From a virus, in the IMG/VR virus record IMGVR_UViG_3300036804_000056, positions 1 through 32,597 of that record: a stretch of 32,597 bases of DNA. One strand, 5' to 3'. The first letter of the stretch is position 1, and the number at the start of each line of letters is the position of its first letter. Below the pieces are notes generated by a model. It was not told the origin of the DNA. It was given only the letters and a program-made list of their open reading frames with translations, and did not search any database. A program made the position numbers and the translations under genes. Positions 14,811 through 22,492 of this stretch are shown piece after piece.

Positions 14811-14891
14811 ATGGGTCCGAACGCGACTTGGCTCGACTTCACAGAAGATCGGCGCGGGCGACGCCGGGGACGGCGCGGCAGGCGTCGGTAG
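14811..14891 (+). CDS. Arginine-rich micro-protein 1 (26 aa)
   Basis: ATG 14811 is 6 bases after GGAG (14801-14804). The product has an ordinary start (MGPNATWLDFTED) and a C-terminal half of almost only Arg and Gly (10 Arg in the last 13). It opens a head-to-tail cassette of tiny basic genes. An in-frame GTG at 14760 would add 17 residues but has no clear ribosome binding site. Nucleic-acid binding or condensation is inferred. The 104 bases upstream (14707-14810) hold only an unsupported frame. Confidence 0.6.
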   Translation: MGPNATWLDFTEDRRGRRRGRRGRRR

Positions 14892-14900
14892 GAGGCTCCG

Positions 14901-14966
14901 GTGGCCAGGAGGCTCAAACAGACCCGTAGGGCGCGACGCATCCGCGCTCGCAAACGCCGTAGGTAG
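14901..14966 (+). CDS. Arginine-rich micro-protein 2 (21 aa)
   Basis: GTG 14901 follows GGAGG (14891-14895) by 5 bases; that site overlaps the stop of the preceding micro-gene. Of 21 residues, 11 are Arg and 2 are Lys (starts MARRLKQTRRARR). It resembles a protamine or the core peptides of some DNA viruses in composition. Short length makes chance open reading possible, but the ribosome binding site and neighbours argue for translation. Confidence 0.55.
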   Translation: MARRLKQTRRARRIRARKRRR

Positions 14967-14969
14967 GCG

Positions 14970-15089
14970 ATGCCACGCTACGGCGCACGCAACACCAACA
15001 ATCTGCAACGGTCGTTGAAGGTCAAGAACTGGCGGATGCCCGCTTGGCGTCCTCGCTTGTTCTCGTATCGCAAGGGCCGTCGCCTCTGA
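14970..15089 (+). CDS. Arginine-rich micro-protein 3 (39 aa)
   Basis: ATG 14970 starts 3 bases after the previous stop, with AGGTAGG just upstream. The product has 9 Arg and 3 Lys among 39 residues and also Asn, Trp and aromatic residues (LKVKNWRMPAWRPRLFSY), so it is less simple than its neighbours and may fold on binding. Likely a virion-internal DNA-binding peptide, by analogy with its cassette. Confidence 0.6.
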   Translation: MPRYGARNTNNLQRSLKVKNWRMPAWRPRLFSYRKGRRL

Positions 15090-15101
15090 GGAGACTCGGG
15101 G

Positions 15102-15152
15102 ATGGCTGCTAGACGTTGGACTCGTCGCTGGCGTCGTTGGCGACGGAGGTAG
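15102..15152 (+). CDS. Arginine/tryptophan micro-protein 4 (16 aa)
   Basis: ATG 15102 follows GAGGAG (15088-15093) by 8 bases. The complete product is MAARRWTRRWRRWRRR: nine Arg and three Trp, a composition like membrane-active or nucleic-acid-binding peptides. The final codons CGACGGAGG supply the ribosome binding site for the next gene. Very short, so translation needs proof. Confidence 0.5.
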   Translation: MAARRWTRRWRRWRRR

Positions 15153-15154
15153 TC

Positions 15155-15232
15155 ATGGCAAGACGACGAATGGTCCTTGTGCCGGCGTCGAGACGCGCTG
15201 CCCGCAAGCGGCGTCGCGGGCGACGGAGGTAA
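15155..15232 (+). CDS. Arginine-rich micro-protein 5 (25 aa)
   Basis: ATG 15155 lies 5 bases after GGAGG (15145-15149), which is the coding sequence for the last Arg residues of the previous gene. Twelve of 25 residues are Arg (starts MARRRMVLVPASRR, ends RRRGRRR). The same arrangement recurs at its own end, where GGAGG (15225-15229) precedes the next ATG. Confidence 0.6.
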   Translation: MARRRMVLVPASRRAARKRRRGRRR

Positions 15233-15234
15233 TC

Positions 15235-15381
15235 ATGGCGAGCGGAGTCGATCTAGGCCCACGCAGCCGTGTTGATCCGGCCGGGAAGCTCCCAACGCGA
15301 CGTCCGTCAACGCGCATCCGCCGTGCTCGAGGGCATCGGCAGGGCGTGGGGCGCGGTCGCCGCTCGAGGAGAAACCCGTAA
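15235..15381 (+). CDS. Arginine-rich micro-protein 6 (48 aa)
   Basis: ATG 15235 lies 5 bases after GGAGG (15225-15229) in a 21-base block nearly identical to that before the previous gene. The product has a neutral start (MASGVDLGPRSRVDPAG) and then an Arg/Gly/Thr-rich basic part, 14 Arg in 48. Its TAA overlaps the next ATG (TAATG), a coupled junction. Confidence 0.6.
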   Translation: MASGVDLGPRSRVDPAGKLPTRRPSTRIRRARGHRQGVGRGRRSRRNP

Positions 15382-15551
15382 TGGCGCGTCGAAAGTCCGC
15401 ACCTGGCCGAACCGGGCCGGTCATTCGACAGCCATGGACGAATGACGCCTGGCCTGCCGATTGGGGGCGCGGGCGTCGAGGGCGTCGTGGGAAACGCGGT
15501 TCGCCGCGCCCCGGCGCTCGCACCGGCCCCGTCCGGGGCCGCCGCCGATGA
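15381..15551 (+). CDS. Arginine-rich micro-protein 7 (56 aa)
   Basis: ATG 15381 overlaps the previous TAA. The product has 16 Arg, with a Trp-containing centre (QPWTNDAWPADWGRGRRG) and an Arg/Gly/Pro tail ending RGRRR. Its stop overlaps the ATG of the RuvC-like gene (ATGA), tying the whole cassette to a recognisable gene and supporting translation of the series. Confidence 0.65.
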   Translation: MARRKSAPGRTGPVIRQPWTNDAWPADWGRGRRGRRGKRGSPRPGARTGPVRGRRR

Positions 15552-16138
15552 GCCTAACGATCCTCGGAATAGACATCGGCGTTCAGGGCGCGCTCGCGCT
15601 TATCAACGAGGCGGGCGCGCTCCTCGAGGTGTGGGACATGCCATGCCTCAACGACGGGCCGAAGAACCGGAGAACCGTCAATGCTCCGCTCCTCGCTGAA
15701 ATCATCTACAAGTCTCACGCAACCATTGCGGTCGTTGAGCGCGTTGGACCTCGACCTGGCGAGGGTTCTGTCGGGGCTTTCGCCTTCGGTGATGCAAGAG
15801 GCGTTGTCAGAGGCGTCCTTGCGGCTGCGGCTATCCCCGGAGACTATCTTACGCCTGCTCAATGGAAGCGAGCGGTAGGCTTGCCGCCGGGCAAAGAGGG
15901 CGCGAAAGATCGGTCGCGGTCGGAAGCGATTCGGCGCTGGCCGCTCAAGGCCGACGCGTTCAAGCGCAAGCTCGACGATGGACGCGCCGAGTCGGCGTTG
16001 ATCGCCATAGCCGGCCTTCGATTGGGGTTTCTCCATGGTGTGCGAGAAGTGTCACGGGACGATGATGGTCAAGGGCTCGCCTTGCCTGGCGTGCTTGGGG
16101 GGACAAGTGAATTGCTGCGACGGCGAACAGTGCAATGA
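15548..16138 (+). CDS. RuvC-like Holliday junction endonuclease
   Basis: A 196-residue RNase H-fold nuclease starting at ATG 15548 (MSLTILGIDIGVQGALALI). Catalytic acids visible are Asp9 in the first strand, Glu64 (AVVERVGPRPGEG) and the pair Asp144/Glu148 in DGRAESALIA; a conserved TPAQWK segment lies at 102-107. Phage RuvC-like enzymes resolve branched DNA before packaging. The last 35 residues after FLHG are an unusual tail that overlaps two other genes. Location after the basic micro-proteins is odd for a DNA-processing gene and suggests late action. Confidence 0.85.
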   Translation: MSLTILGIDIGVQGALALINEAGALLEVWDMPCLNDGPKNRRTVNAPLLAEIIYKSHATIAVVERVGPRPGEGSVGAFAFGDARGVVRGVLAAAAIPGDYLTPAQWKRAVGLPPGKEGAKDRSRSEAIRRWPLKADAFKRKLDDGRAESALIAIAGLRLGFLHGVREVSRDDDGQGLALPGVLGGTSELLRRRTVQ

Positions 16139-16226
16139 AGCTCCATCTTGTGACGAGAGCGCAGAGCGCGGCGGCGAGAAGGAACTTGCGGAAGGCTCGA
16201 GGAGCAATCCGCCGGCGGCGAGGTAA
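16035..16226 (+). CDS. Zinc-finger-like small protein (63 aa)
   Basis: ATG 16035 begins within the RuvC-like gene in another frame. Residues 3-34 show the repeated CxxC pattern of DnaJ-type zinc modules: CEKCHG, CLACLGG, then CCDGEQC. Similar short zinc proteins are common in phages. The C-terminal 28 residues are Glu/Ser-rich and lie over the arginine-rich gene at 16135. Both neighbours are overlapped almost fully, so either the tails or one frame may be incidental. Confidence 0.6.
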   Translation: MVCEKCHGTMMVKGSPCLACLGGQVNCCDGEQCNEAPSCDESAERGGEKELAEGSRSNPPAAR

Positions 16227-16233
16227 GCGGTAA
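16135..16233 (+). CDS. Arginine-rich micro-protein 8 (32 aa)
   Basis: ATG 16135 overlaps the RuvC-like stop (ATGA), and its TAA overlaps the next ATG (TAATG). These two coupled junctions support translation. The product is basic (RNLRKARGAIRRRRGKR at its end) and resembles the cassette at 14811-15551, as if an outlying member separated by the nuclease gene. Confidence 0.6.
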   Translation: MKLHLVTRAQSAAARRNLRKARGAIRRRRGKR

Positions 16234-16535
16234 TGGCAAACAGGCGACGAACATGGCCGTCAATGGAGACGGGCCGAACGGCGGACTATCTGACCCCGGA
16301 CGGCTACATGAACTCAGGTCGCTCACTCGCCGGCAATTTGCGCACCGGAACCGAGCCGCGCGTCGGCCCGCGAAGCGGCGGCCCGATTTACGGCGACGAA
16401 AGCCGCACTAGCGACATGGGCATGGACCGCGTGTCGCCGCGAGGCTTCGATCCCATGGGGACGTCGCTCGAGCGCGAGCCGCGCCAGATTTCCTCGCCGC
16501 TCGTCACCGTTCGGCGACGTCGCAACGAGCGGTGA
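16233..16535 (+). CDS. Basic virion-block protein (100 aa)
   Basis: ATG 16233 overlaps the previous stop. The product starts and ends with Arg clusters (MANRRRTW; VTVRRRRNER) and has a Gly/Arg/Pro/Asp-rich centre with little hydrophobic core, so it is probably disordered. It could be another DNA-binding or scaffolding-like virion protein. GTGA junction with the next gene. No family recognised. Confidence 0.6.
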   Translation: MANRRRTWPSMETGRTADYLTPDGYMNSGRSLAGNLRTGTEPRVGPRSGGPIYGDESRTSDMGMDRVSPRGFDPMGTSLEREPRQISSPLVTVRRRRNER

Positions 16536-16933
16536 GCACCGCCAATCTTCTCGTCAACCCGCCGAGCGACCGCGCCGGCGCAGCCGCATGGTCTTTCGAC
16601 CACGCACAGGCCCACCAGCAATTGCTCACCGCGATGGCTCCGCTGACGCAATTCTCGACCCTCCCCTACCTCCTCGATCCAGACGCCGGCATGTCGCAGC
16701 AAGGCGGCATGTGGCAGACCTTACACGCGCAAGCTCACCAGGATTTCATTGACGCCCTGCCCTCGACTTACGGCGGAACGGCGAAGGGTCTACAAACTTC
16801 GCAGATTTTGCTAAGTCTCGACGTCACCGATCCGGGTCAACAGGCATGGTGGACGTTCGCGAATCATCAAGAGCACTACCTTGCGAACCTGACGATCTTC
16901 CCGTTGGGGGAAGCGTATCCGTCCCCTTATTGA
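16532..16933 (+). CDS. Virion-block protein of unknown function (133 aa)
   Basis: GTG 16532 overlaps the previous stop (GTGA). The protein is well ordered, with His/Ala/Gln-rich helices (WSFDHAQAHQQLLTAMAPL; WQTLHAQAHQDFIDALP; WWTFANHQEHYLANL). The three similar segments read like an internal repeat with a WxxxHAQAHQxxxxA core. Position before the ejection-type proteins suggests a virion role. No known family. Confidence 0.65.
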   Translation: MSTANLLVNPPSDRAGAAAWSFDHAQAHQQLLTAMAPLTQFSTLPYLLDPDAGMSQQGGMWQTLHAQAHQDFIDALPSTYGGTAKGLQTSQILLSLDVTDPGQQAWWTFANHQEHYLANLTIFPLGEAYPSPY

Positions 16934-17352
16934 AGCACTGCCGGCTTCTCGAGGAACGCGACATCCCGTGGATGCTCGACCTCGCCAAGCGCCGCTACGG
17001 CGACGACGGGACATACGATTACATCGGCGCAGAGCAATGGTTTCGGAACCTCGCGCTCAAGAGCCCGATGGTCTTTCTGCCGATTCGCATGAGCGGCGCG
17101 TTCCTCATCGCCATGGTCTCATGCCTGCCGTGGATGCCCAACAATTTCGAGTGCAACATCGTTTGGGTGGTCGCCGACGACGGGTGTATGTGGCAAGCCC
17201 TCGCGCTCCTCAAAGTCTCGATTGAGTGGGCGCGCCGGCGGCGTTGCACGGAATGGCGCTGCGCCTCAGAAACCGAACATGAATTGGGGGCGCTCGCCAA
17301 GCGCCTTGGCGCTTTGGAGATCACGCCAAGGTACAAACTGAGGCTCGATTGA
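16930..17352 (+). CDS. GNAT-like acetyltransferase-type protein (140 aa)
   Basis: TTG 16930 overlaps the preceding stop (TTGA); no ATG or GTG fits better. The sequence follows a GNAT order: an N-terminal helix (LLEERDIPWMLDLAKRRYGD), beta strands, a long helix (WQALALLKVSIEWARRRRC) and a final strand pair with LAKRLGALEITPRYKL. Such proteins occur near internal virion genes in small podophages. The acetyl-CoA P-loop is not obvious, so activity is uncertain. Confidence 0.6.
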   Translation: MKHCRLLEERDIPWMLDLAKRRYGDDGTYDYIGAEQWFRNLALKSPMVFLPIRMSGAFLIAMVSCLPWMPNNFECNIVWVVADDGCMWQALALLKVSIEWARRRRCTEWRCASETEHELGALAKRLGALEITPRYKLRLD

Positions 17353-17353
17353 C

Positions 17354-17773
17354 ATGGGCGGACTCGGGACGATCTTCTCGCTCGGCTCGACGGCGGCCAA
17401 CGCCGTCGGCGGCGGCAAGGGCGGCGGCTCGACGTTCCAATCGCAGGGCGGCGTGACGGGACCGGAAGCCGACTATGCGCAGTACGAATATGACCAAGGG
17501 ATGGTCAAAAACGAAAGCCAGTTCGCCGACACGGGAACCGGCATGTCCACGATGGACACGCAAGGCGGGACGGGGGTGGCGTTCGGCAAGGCGCAGAACT
17601 TGGCCAAGGCGTCCGACGCCAATCAGAGCGCCGAGTATCAAGCCTCCCAACAAGCGAACGCAAACCAGACTCAGGATCTCTCGAGCCTGGCGTCGCTCGC
17701 CAAAACCGCCAACACGCAATCGAACACGACAGACAGCACCGCCGGCGAGGGCGCGGCGCTCTCGGGGAGCTAA
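17354..17773 (+). CDS. Gly/Ser/Gln-rich virion protein, paralogue A (139 aa)
   Basis: ATG 17354 begins one base after the previous stop. N-terminal part Gly/Ser-rich (MGGLGTIFSLGSTAANAVGG), central Gln/Asp/Thr-rich part, C-terminal DLSSLASLAKTANTQ and a Gly/Ser tail. The tail resembles that of the next gene, so the two may be duplicates. Composition is like proteins ejected with DNA in podophages. Confidence 0.65.
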   Translation: MGGLGTIFSLGSTAANAVGGGKGGGSTFQSQGGVTGPEADYAQYEYDQGMVKNESQFADTGTGMSTMDTQGGTGVAFGKAQNLAKASDANQSAEYQASQQANANQTQDLSSLASLAKTANTQSNTTDSTAGEGAALSGS

Positions 17774-17776
17774 CCT

Positions 17777-18157
17777 ATGGGCGGAATCACAGGCGGCGGA
17801 TCGAACAAGAGCGGATCGCAGGGGCCATTCGAGTTCGGCCCGTCGGCGTTCGATCTCCAAGCCATCCAATCGGCCGTCGGCCAGAACATCCAAGCGATCC
17901 AGGACCGCTATCAGCAACTCGGGCTCGGTGGCTCGACGATGGAGGGCCAGGACGTCGCCATGCAACCACTCGCCGGCTCCGCGATGGAAGGCCAGGAGCA
18001 AATGCAAGACGTCGGCAACCCGGCGATGAATCCGGCGCTACAGCCGACGCAGAGCGGCAACGTCGCCTCGCAAGCGTCATCGCTCGCCAGCCTCGCCAAC
18101 ACCGCCACGTCGGGACAAACGCAGGCCGGGACGGCGGCGGGGCTTTCGGGAGGATGA
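17777..18157 (+). CDS. Gly/Ser/Gln-rich virion protein, paralogue B (126 aa)
   Basis: ATG 17777 begins 3 bases after the previous gene. Contains a helical stretch (FDLQAIQSAVGQNIQAIQDR) and a C-terminal part with ASSLASLANTATSGQTQAG, similar to its upstream neighbour. Likely an internal or ejection protein. No enzymatic motif. The similarity is limited to the C-terminal third. Confidence 0.65.
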   Translation: MGGITGGGSNKSGSQGPFEFGPSAFDLQAIQSAVGQNIQAIQDRYQQLGLGGSTMEGQDVAMQPLAGSAMEGQEQMQDVGNPAMNPALQPTQSGNVASQASSLASLANTATSGQTQAGTAAGLSGG

Positions 18158-18158
18158 C

Positions 18159-20036
18159 ATGGGCGACATCGGCAGCGCCTTCTCGAGCGGGTTGAGCGGC
18201 CTTTCGAGCGGCGTGAGCAACGCCTTTGGCGGCCTTACGAGCGGTCTTTCCTCCGCGTTGAGCGGCGGGGGCGACATGGGCATGGGCGGGATGGATGCGA
18301 GCGGGCTCAACACCGACTCGATGTTCTCAAACCTTGGCTCGGATGCTTTCGACGATCCGACCGGCTCGGCGGGCGCTTCGCAAGCGATGACGCCGCCAGC
18401 CGACATCGCGGCGGCCGGGCCGAACACAGACCCCGCTTCGACCATCGGCGGAGCACAGTCCGGGGCGAGTCCGGGAACGAATCAGAACCAAGGCCAGGGG
18501 CAAAACCAGAATCAACAAAACCAGAACCCATTCGCGCAAGTCTGGAAAAACTTGCAAGGCATGGGCAAGGCGATGGCTGGCGGGGCGCAGAAGGCCAATC
18601 CGTTTCAAACCGGAGCGAGCGGTGGCGCTCAAGCGCAGCCCGGCCCGACGGCGCCGACTCCACAACCGACGCCTCCGCAGCCGCAGCCCTCGCCGGGCGG
18701 GACAAGCGTCACCGCCGGCGACGCTGCGCCGTCGGACGCCGGCATGGACCCGGAGATCGCCGCGCGTCAGGCGGGAGCTGCGCCAGGCCAGGCCGGCGGA
18801 CCGGGCGCCGCCGCGACACAACCGGGAGGGCAGGCTCCAATACCGGGACAACCCAAAGCTGCGCCAGGAGCCGCCGCCGCGCCCGCTCCTGCGGCTGCGG
18901 GAGGGGGAGGAGACGCGGCAGCGCCAGCGCCGAGCGGCGGCGGGACGCCAGCCGCGCCGAGCGGCGGCGGCGGCTCCATACCGCCCTCAACCGGAACGGG
19001 CGCTGGCGGGGCTCCTGACGGCCAGCAAACGCCTACAAACCCGATGAGTGTTATTGGCCCCCTCCTCAGAGACATCTTGGGGCTCGCTATGGGTGGTCCT
19101 TCGGCCCTCCCACAACTTGCGAGCGATCTCATGGGCGGCATGGGCGGGCAGGGCGGCGGTCTAGGCCAGATGATGGGCATGATGGGCGGCATGGGCGGCG
19201 GCGGGATGCCGCCGTGGGCGATGCGCTCGATGATGCCGTTCATGCGCGGCCGGCGCGGCGGCTTCATGGGCTTCAACGGCGGGATGCTGCGGCCCGGCTA
19301 CTATCCGAACCGAATGCAGGGCAACCGATTCGGCTTCCATCCCGGCGGCTTCCATCCCGGCTGGAATCCCGGAATGGCCGGCGGCGGAGGCTCGAGCGGA
19401 GGCGGCGGCGCGAGCGGACGATGGACCGGCGGCGGGAGCGTCATGGGCCGGGGCCGCATGGACCCGACGGTTGTTCGCGGGCTCGCGTCTCAGCTTGAAA
19501 GCACGGGCGTTCCTCGCGAAGCCGTCCCCGGCGTGATCGCCGGGCTCATGGGCGAAAGCGGCCAAGGGCTCGATCCGAGATCGTTCAACGCCCGCGACCC
19601 TGGCGGTTCGGGCGGCGAGGGGCAGTGGAACCGAGGGCGGCTCACCGGGCCAAGCGGGATGCTCGCCTTCGCGCGGAACCACGGCGTTGACGTGGACCCG
19701 ATGAACGCTCGCGATGCGATGAAAGTCCCGCGCGACGTCCAACAAGCCTATCTCATGAGCGAGTTGCAGGGGCCGCGCTTCGCCGGTTTGATGCAGAACT
19801 TGCGCAACACGCGCGACCCCTATGCGGCGTTGCAGAATTGGGTCGACATTTACGAGAATCCGCAAGACAAGTGGGGCGCGATCAATCAGCGGCGACAATA
19901 CATCAACGCCATCGCCTCGATCCTGGCGGGCGGCGGCGATGGGGGAGCGCCGGCGACCGCGACCGCCGCGAATCCGCCCGCCGCGCCCGCGCAACCGAAT
20001 GTCCAGGACGCCATCGGCGGAGACGCGCAAGGATGA
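18159..20036 (+). CDS. Large virion protein with C-terminal lysozyme-like domain
   Basis: A 625-residue protein. Residues 1-435 are Gly/Ser/Pro/Ala/Gln-rich and mostly disordered, with a Met/Gly-rich stretch around 325-410. Residues about 440-590 form a domain like phage tail lysozyme (Phage_lysozyme2): VPGVIAGLMGESGQGLDPRS with a likely catalytic Glu466, then GGSGGEGQWNRGRL and a helical end. It should locally open peptidoglycan during DNA ejection. Its ATGA end overlaps the next gene. Confidence 0.75.
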   Translation: MGDIGSAFSSGLSGLSSGVSNAFGGLTSGLSSALSGGGDMGMGGMDASGLNTDSMFSNLGSDAFDDPTGSAGASQAMTPPADIAAAGPNTDPASTIGGAQSGASPGTNQNQGQGQNQNQQNQNPFAQVWKNLQGMGKAMAGGAQKANPFQTGASGGAQAQPGPTAPTPQPTPPQPQPSPGGTSVTAGDAAPSDAGMDPEIAARQAGAAPGQAGGPGAAATQPGGQAPIPGQPKAAPGAAAAPAPAAAGGGGDAAAPAPSGGGTPAAPSGGGGSIPPSTGTGAGGAPDGQQTPTNPMSVIGPLLRDILGLAMGGPSALPQLASDLMGGMGGQGGGLGQMMGMMGGMGGGGMPPWAMRSMMPFMRGRRGGFMGFNGGMLRPGYYPNRMQGNRFGFHPGGFHPGWNPGMAGGGGSSGGGGASGRWTGGGSVMGRGRMDPTVVRGLASQLESTGVPREAVPGVIAGLMGESGQGLDPRSFNARDPGGSGGEGQWNRGRLTGPSGMLAFARNHGVDVDPMNARDAMKVPRDVQQAYLMSELQGPRFAGLMQNLRNTRDPYAALQNWVDIYENPQDKWGAINQRRQYINAIASILAGGGDGGAPATATAANPPAAPAQPNVQDAIGGDAQG

Positions 20037-22492
20037 GCGACACGTCCGTAACCGACCAATCCGGCGACGATCCGCGCCCGCCCGATCAGCCGAGCGCGCC
20101 GTGGAAGCCGCAGCCGCAGCCGTCGTTGCTGGCGCGTCTATTCGACGGCCAGAATCAGGGCGTGTGGAACCGCAACGAAGGCCGCACGCCGGATCAGCCG
20201 ACAACCGTCGCCGGCGTAATTCCGAGCGCCCGCCAGCCGCAGCCTCCGCAGCCCACGCCTGGCGTCCCGCAGCCCGCGCCGCCGCGAGCGCCCTTGCACG
20301 CCGAATGGCCGCCGAAAGCCTCCGCGACCGGCCCGTTTCCGTCCTGGCCGCCGCCATGGAAGCCCTCGCCGGTCAACGCCTACATCCCCGCCCCGCCCAA
20401 TCGGCCGGCCGACCAATGGGGCCAGCCGGGCATGTTCCCGCAACAGCCGCAGGCATGGGAGGTGCCGGGCATTTTTCAGGGAGTCGGCAAATCTATTTCA
20501 CACTGGGGGAGCGGACAGACTCAGCCTATCGCCGCGCAGCTACAGGGCAAGTCGGCCGCCTGGATAACCGGCTACATGAAGGGCAAGGCCGAACTGTCGA
20601 AGATGCAGTTTCAGCAAGCGCAGAATCACGCGCTCGATCTCGAGAACTCGTTGCAAGACGAGATGCGCGATTACGGCGACGCCTTCGTGGCGTTCGGCGG
20701 CAAGCCCGATGCTGAAAACGACGATCCGTCAAAGCTCCCCAACGCCGACAAGCTCATGGCGGATTTGCGCAACTTGGCGGTCCAGAAAAACGACACACAG
20801 ATGCAACTCGCGCTCGACAAGGGGCTTGGCCAGGCCGAGCAATTGCTGCGCTACCGCGATGCGAAGTGGAAAGACCTTCACTCGGCGAACCGGGCGCAGA
20901 TCAACAACAACATCATTTCCGACGCCGAAGCCCCCTACAAGATTCAGCCGCAAAACCCCGACGGGACGCCGTCGGACAAGGGAACGGCGCAGCCGAGCGG
21001 CTTCAAAGTCACGCCCAACGGAATTGTCCTCGATCCGCCGGCTCGAGGCGCAGCCGCGCCGACGCCGACCCCCGACTCGACGCCGCCCTCTCCGAGCGAC
21101 GACGGGACTCCGCCGTCCGATGGTTCTGCAACGCCACCGGATGGCGGAGGTGCGCAACCCGGAGTCGGAACGACTCCAGATTCGGGCGCCGCCGCTCCGG
21201 CCGATGGCGGGGCGGGCGGCTTCGTTCCGAGCCTCGATCCGCCCGACGCAGGCCCGCAAGCCCAGGCGGGCGGCGGACTGCCGCCCCAGGGTGTCCAGGT
21301 GGCGGAGGCGGGCGCTTCCGACGCGCCGCCGGCGTGGTTGTCACCCTCCGCTCGAGCGGACATTGGCGGCCAACAGACCGCCCAGGCCGACACGGGCGCG
21401 GCGCAACCGGCGTTCACGCCCTCGCCGTCGAGAGCGCTCCTGGACGGCTACAACGCGCATCAACTCGATCCGGTCGCGGTGAACGGCGTCGCGCTCAAGA
21501 TCCTGGACGGATGGAAGCCGAGCGCCGATGACGTGAAGTCGAAGCCGAACCTCATTCACGCGGCGGAAGCTCGCGCCGACGAACTCGACCGAGACTTGGG
21601 GCGCATCCAGAAATCGAACCTGACCGGGACGAAGGTTCTCGACGCGCTCAACACGATTGATCCGCAGATCGCGGCGAACGTGAAAGGCTACGCCGACGGA
21701 ACGATCCCGCCGCCGCGCTCGACGGCGCAGTTGCGGCAGGGCTTGGCTCGCGATCTCGCGCTCGCGACCAAGTACGATCCGACCTTCACCGGCTCGACCT
21801 ATCAGACCCGCGCCGGGACGCTGCGCGCCTACACCGTCGGGACGCAGGGCCAGAATCTCGTCTCCATCGCGACCGCCTACTCGCATCTCAAGGCGTACAA
21901 GGAAGCGCTCGAGCAATTGAAGGGCTCGGGCCTGGCGGCGAACCTTCGGATGCGCGGGCCGGCCGGGCTCTATGGCGCGAATCAGGCGCTCGGCGGCAAT
22001 CCGCAAGAGCGCGCGTTGATCGGCGTGCTCAACAACGAGATGGAGACAAGCTCCAACGAGTATGAGCGCGGCACGACGGGCGGCAAACCGACCGTGAGCG
22101 GGCGCGACGAACAGATGGGCCAGATGAATTGGCGCACGCAAGATCCTGACGTCGCCATCGCCAACGTGAACAACAAGATCGCGCTCCTCAAGGCGCGCAT
22201 GGACATGCTCAAGACAGGCTTCACGGCCGGCGTCGGCCGCCAGCCTGGCGAGATGTTCAAGCTCTTTGACAAATTCGCCAACGCCGGCGCGGCGAAGTCC
22301 GGGAGCGACGATCTCGGCGCGACCGCAGTCCCCTCCCCAGGGGCCGGCGGGGCGCTGCGCGAACTCGACACTGTTCCCGCCGCCGCTGCGCCGGCGCAAG
22401 GAGGCTCGGCCGATGACCGCGCTCGAGCATGGGCGACCGCGCATCCCGACGATCCGAGGGCGAAGCAAATCCTGAAAGAGTTGGGGCAATAA
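20033..22492 (+). CDS. Large internal/ejection-type virion protein (819 aa)
   Basis: ATG 20033 overlaps the preceding stop. Residues 1-145 are Pro/Gln/Trp-rich; about 150-320 are helical (ITGYMKGKAELSKMQFQQAQ and following); 330-520 are Pro/Gly/Asp/Ala-rich linkers; 520-790 are helical again with repeated LKxxLEQLK-type segments and a conserved-looking GRQPGEMFKLFDKFAN. The size, order and composition match a podovirus ejection protein. No enzymatic motif was recognised. Confidence 0.7.
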   Translation: MSDTSVTDQSGDDPRPPDQPSAPWKPQPQPSLLARLFDGQNQGVWNRNEGRTPDQPTTVAGVIPSARQPQPPQPTPGVPQPAPPRAPLHAEWPPKASATGPFPSWPPPWKPSPVNAYIPAPPNRPADQWGQPGMFPQQPQAWEVPGIFQGVGKSISHWGSGQTQPIAAQLQGKSAAWITGYMKGKAELSKMQFQQAQNHALDLENSLQDEMRDYGDAFVAFGGKPDAENDDPSKLPNADKLMADLRNLAVQKNDTQMQLALDKGLGQAEQLLRYRDAKWKDLHSANRAQINNNIISDAEAPYKIQPQNPDGTPSDKGTAQPSGFKVTPNGIVLDPPARGAAAPTPTPDSTPPSPSDDGTPPSDGSATPPDGGGAQPGVGTTPDSGAAAPADGGAGGFVPSLDPPDAGPQAQAGGGLPPQGVQVAEAGASDAPPAWLSPSARADIGGQQTAQADTGAAQPAFTPSPSRALLDGYNAHQLDPVAVNGVALKILDGWKPSADDVKSKPNLIHAAEARADELDRDLGRIQKSNLTGTKVLDALNTIDPQIAANVKGYADGTIPPPRSTAQLRQGLARDLALATKYDPTFTGSTYQTRAGTLRAYTVGTQGQNLVSIATAYSHLKAYKEALEQLKGSGLAANLRMRGPAGLYGANQALGGNPQERALIGVLNNEMETSSNEYERGTTGGKPTVSGRDEQMGQMNWRTQDPDVAIANVNNKIALLKARMDMLKTGFTAGVGRQPGEMFKLFDKFANAGAAKSGSDDLGATAVPSPGAGGALRELDTVPAAAAPAQGGSADDRARAWATAHPDDPRAKQILKELGQ

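Noticed and set aside
14711-14929. Open frame of 72 codons from GTG 14711 with an Arg-rich start
   Set aside because: No ribosome binding site, and it runs across the better supported micro-gene at 14811; only its first residues resemble the cassette.
19161-20357. Minus-strand open frame of 398 codons
   Set aside because: Opposite the lysozyme-domain and ejection-protein genes; Arg/Ala-rich composition typical of antisense frames in G+C-rich DNA.
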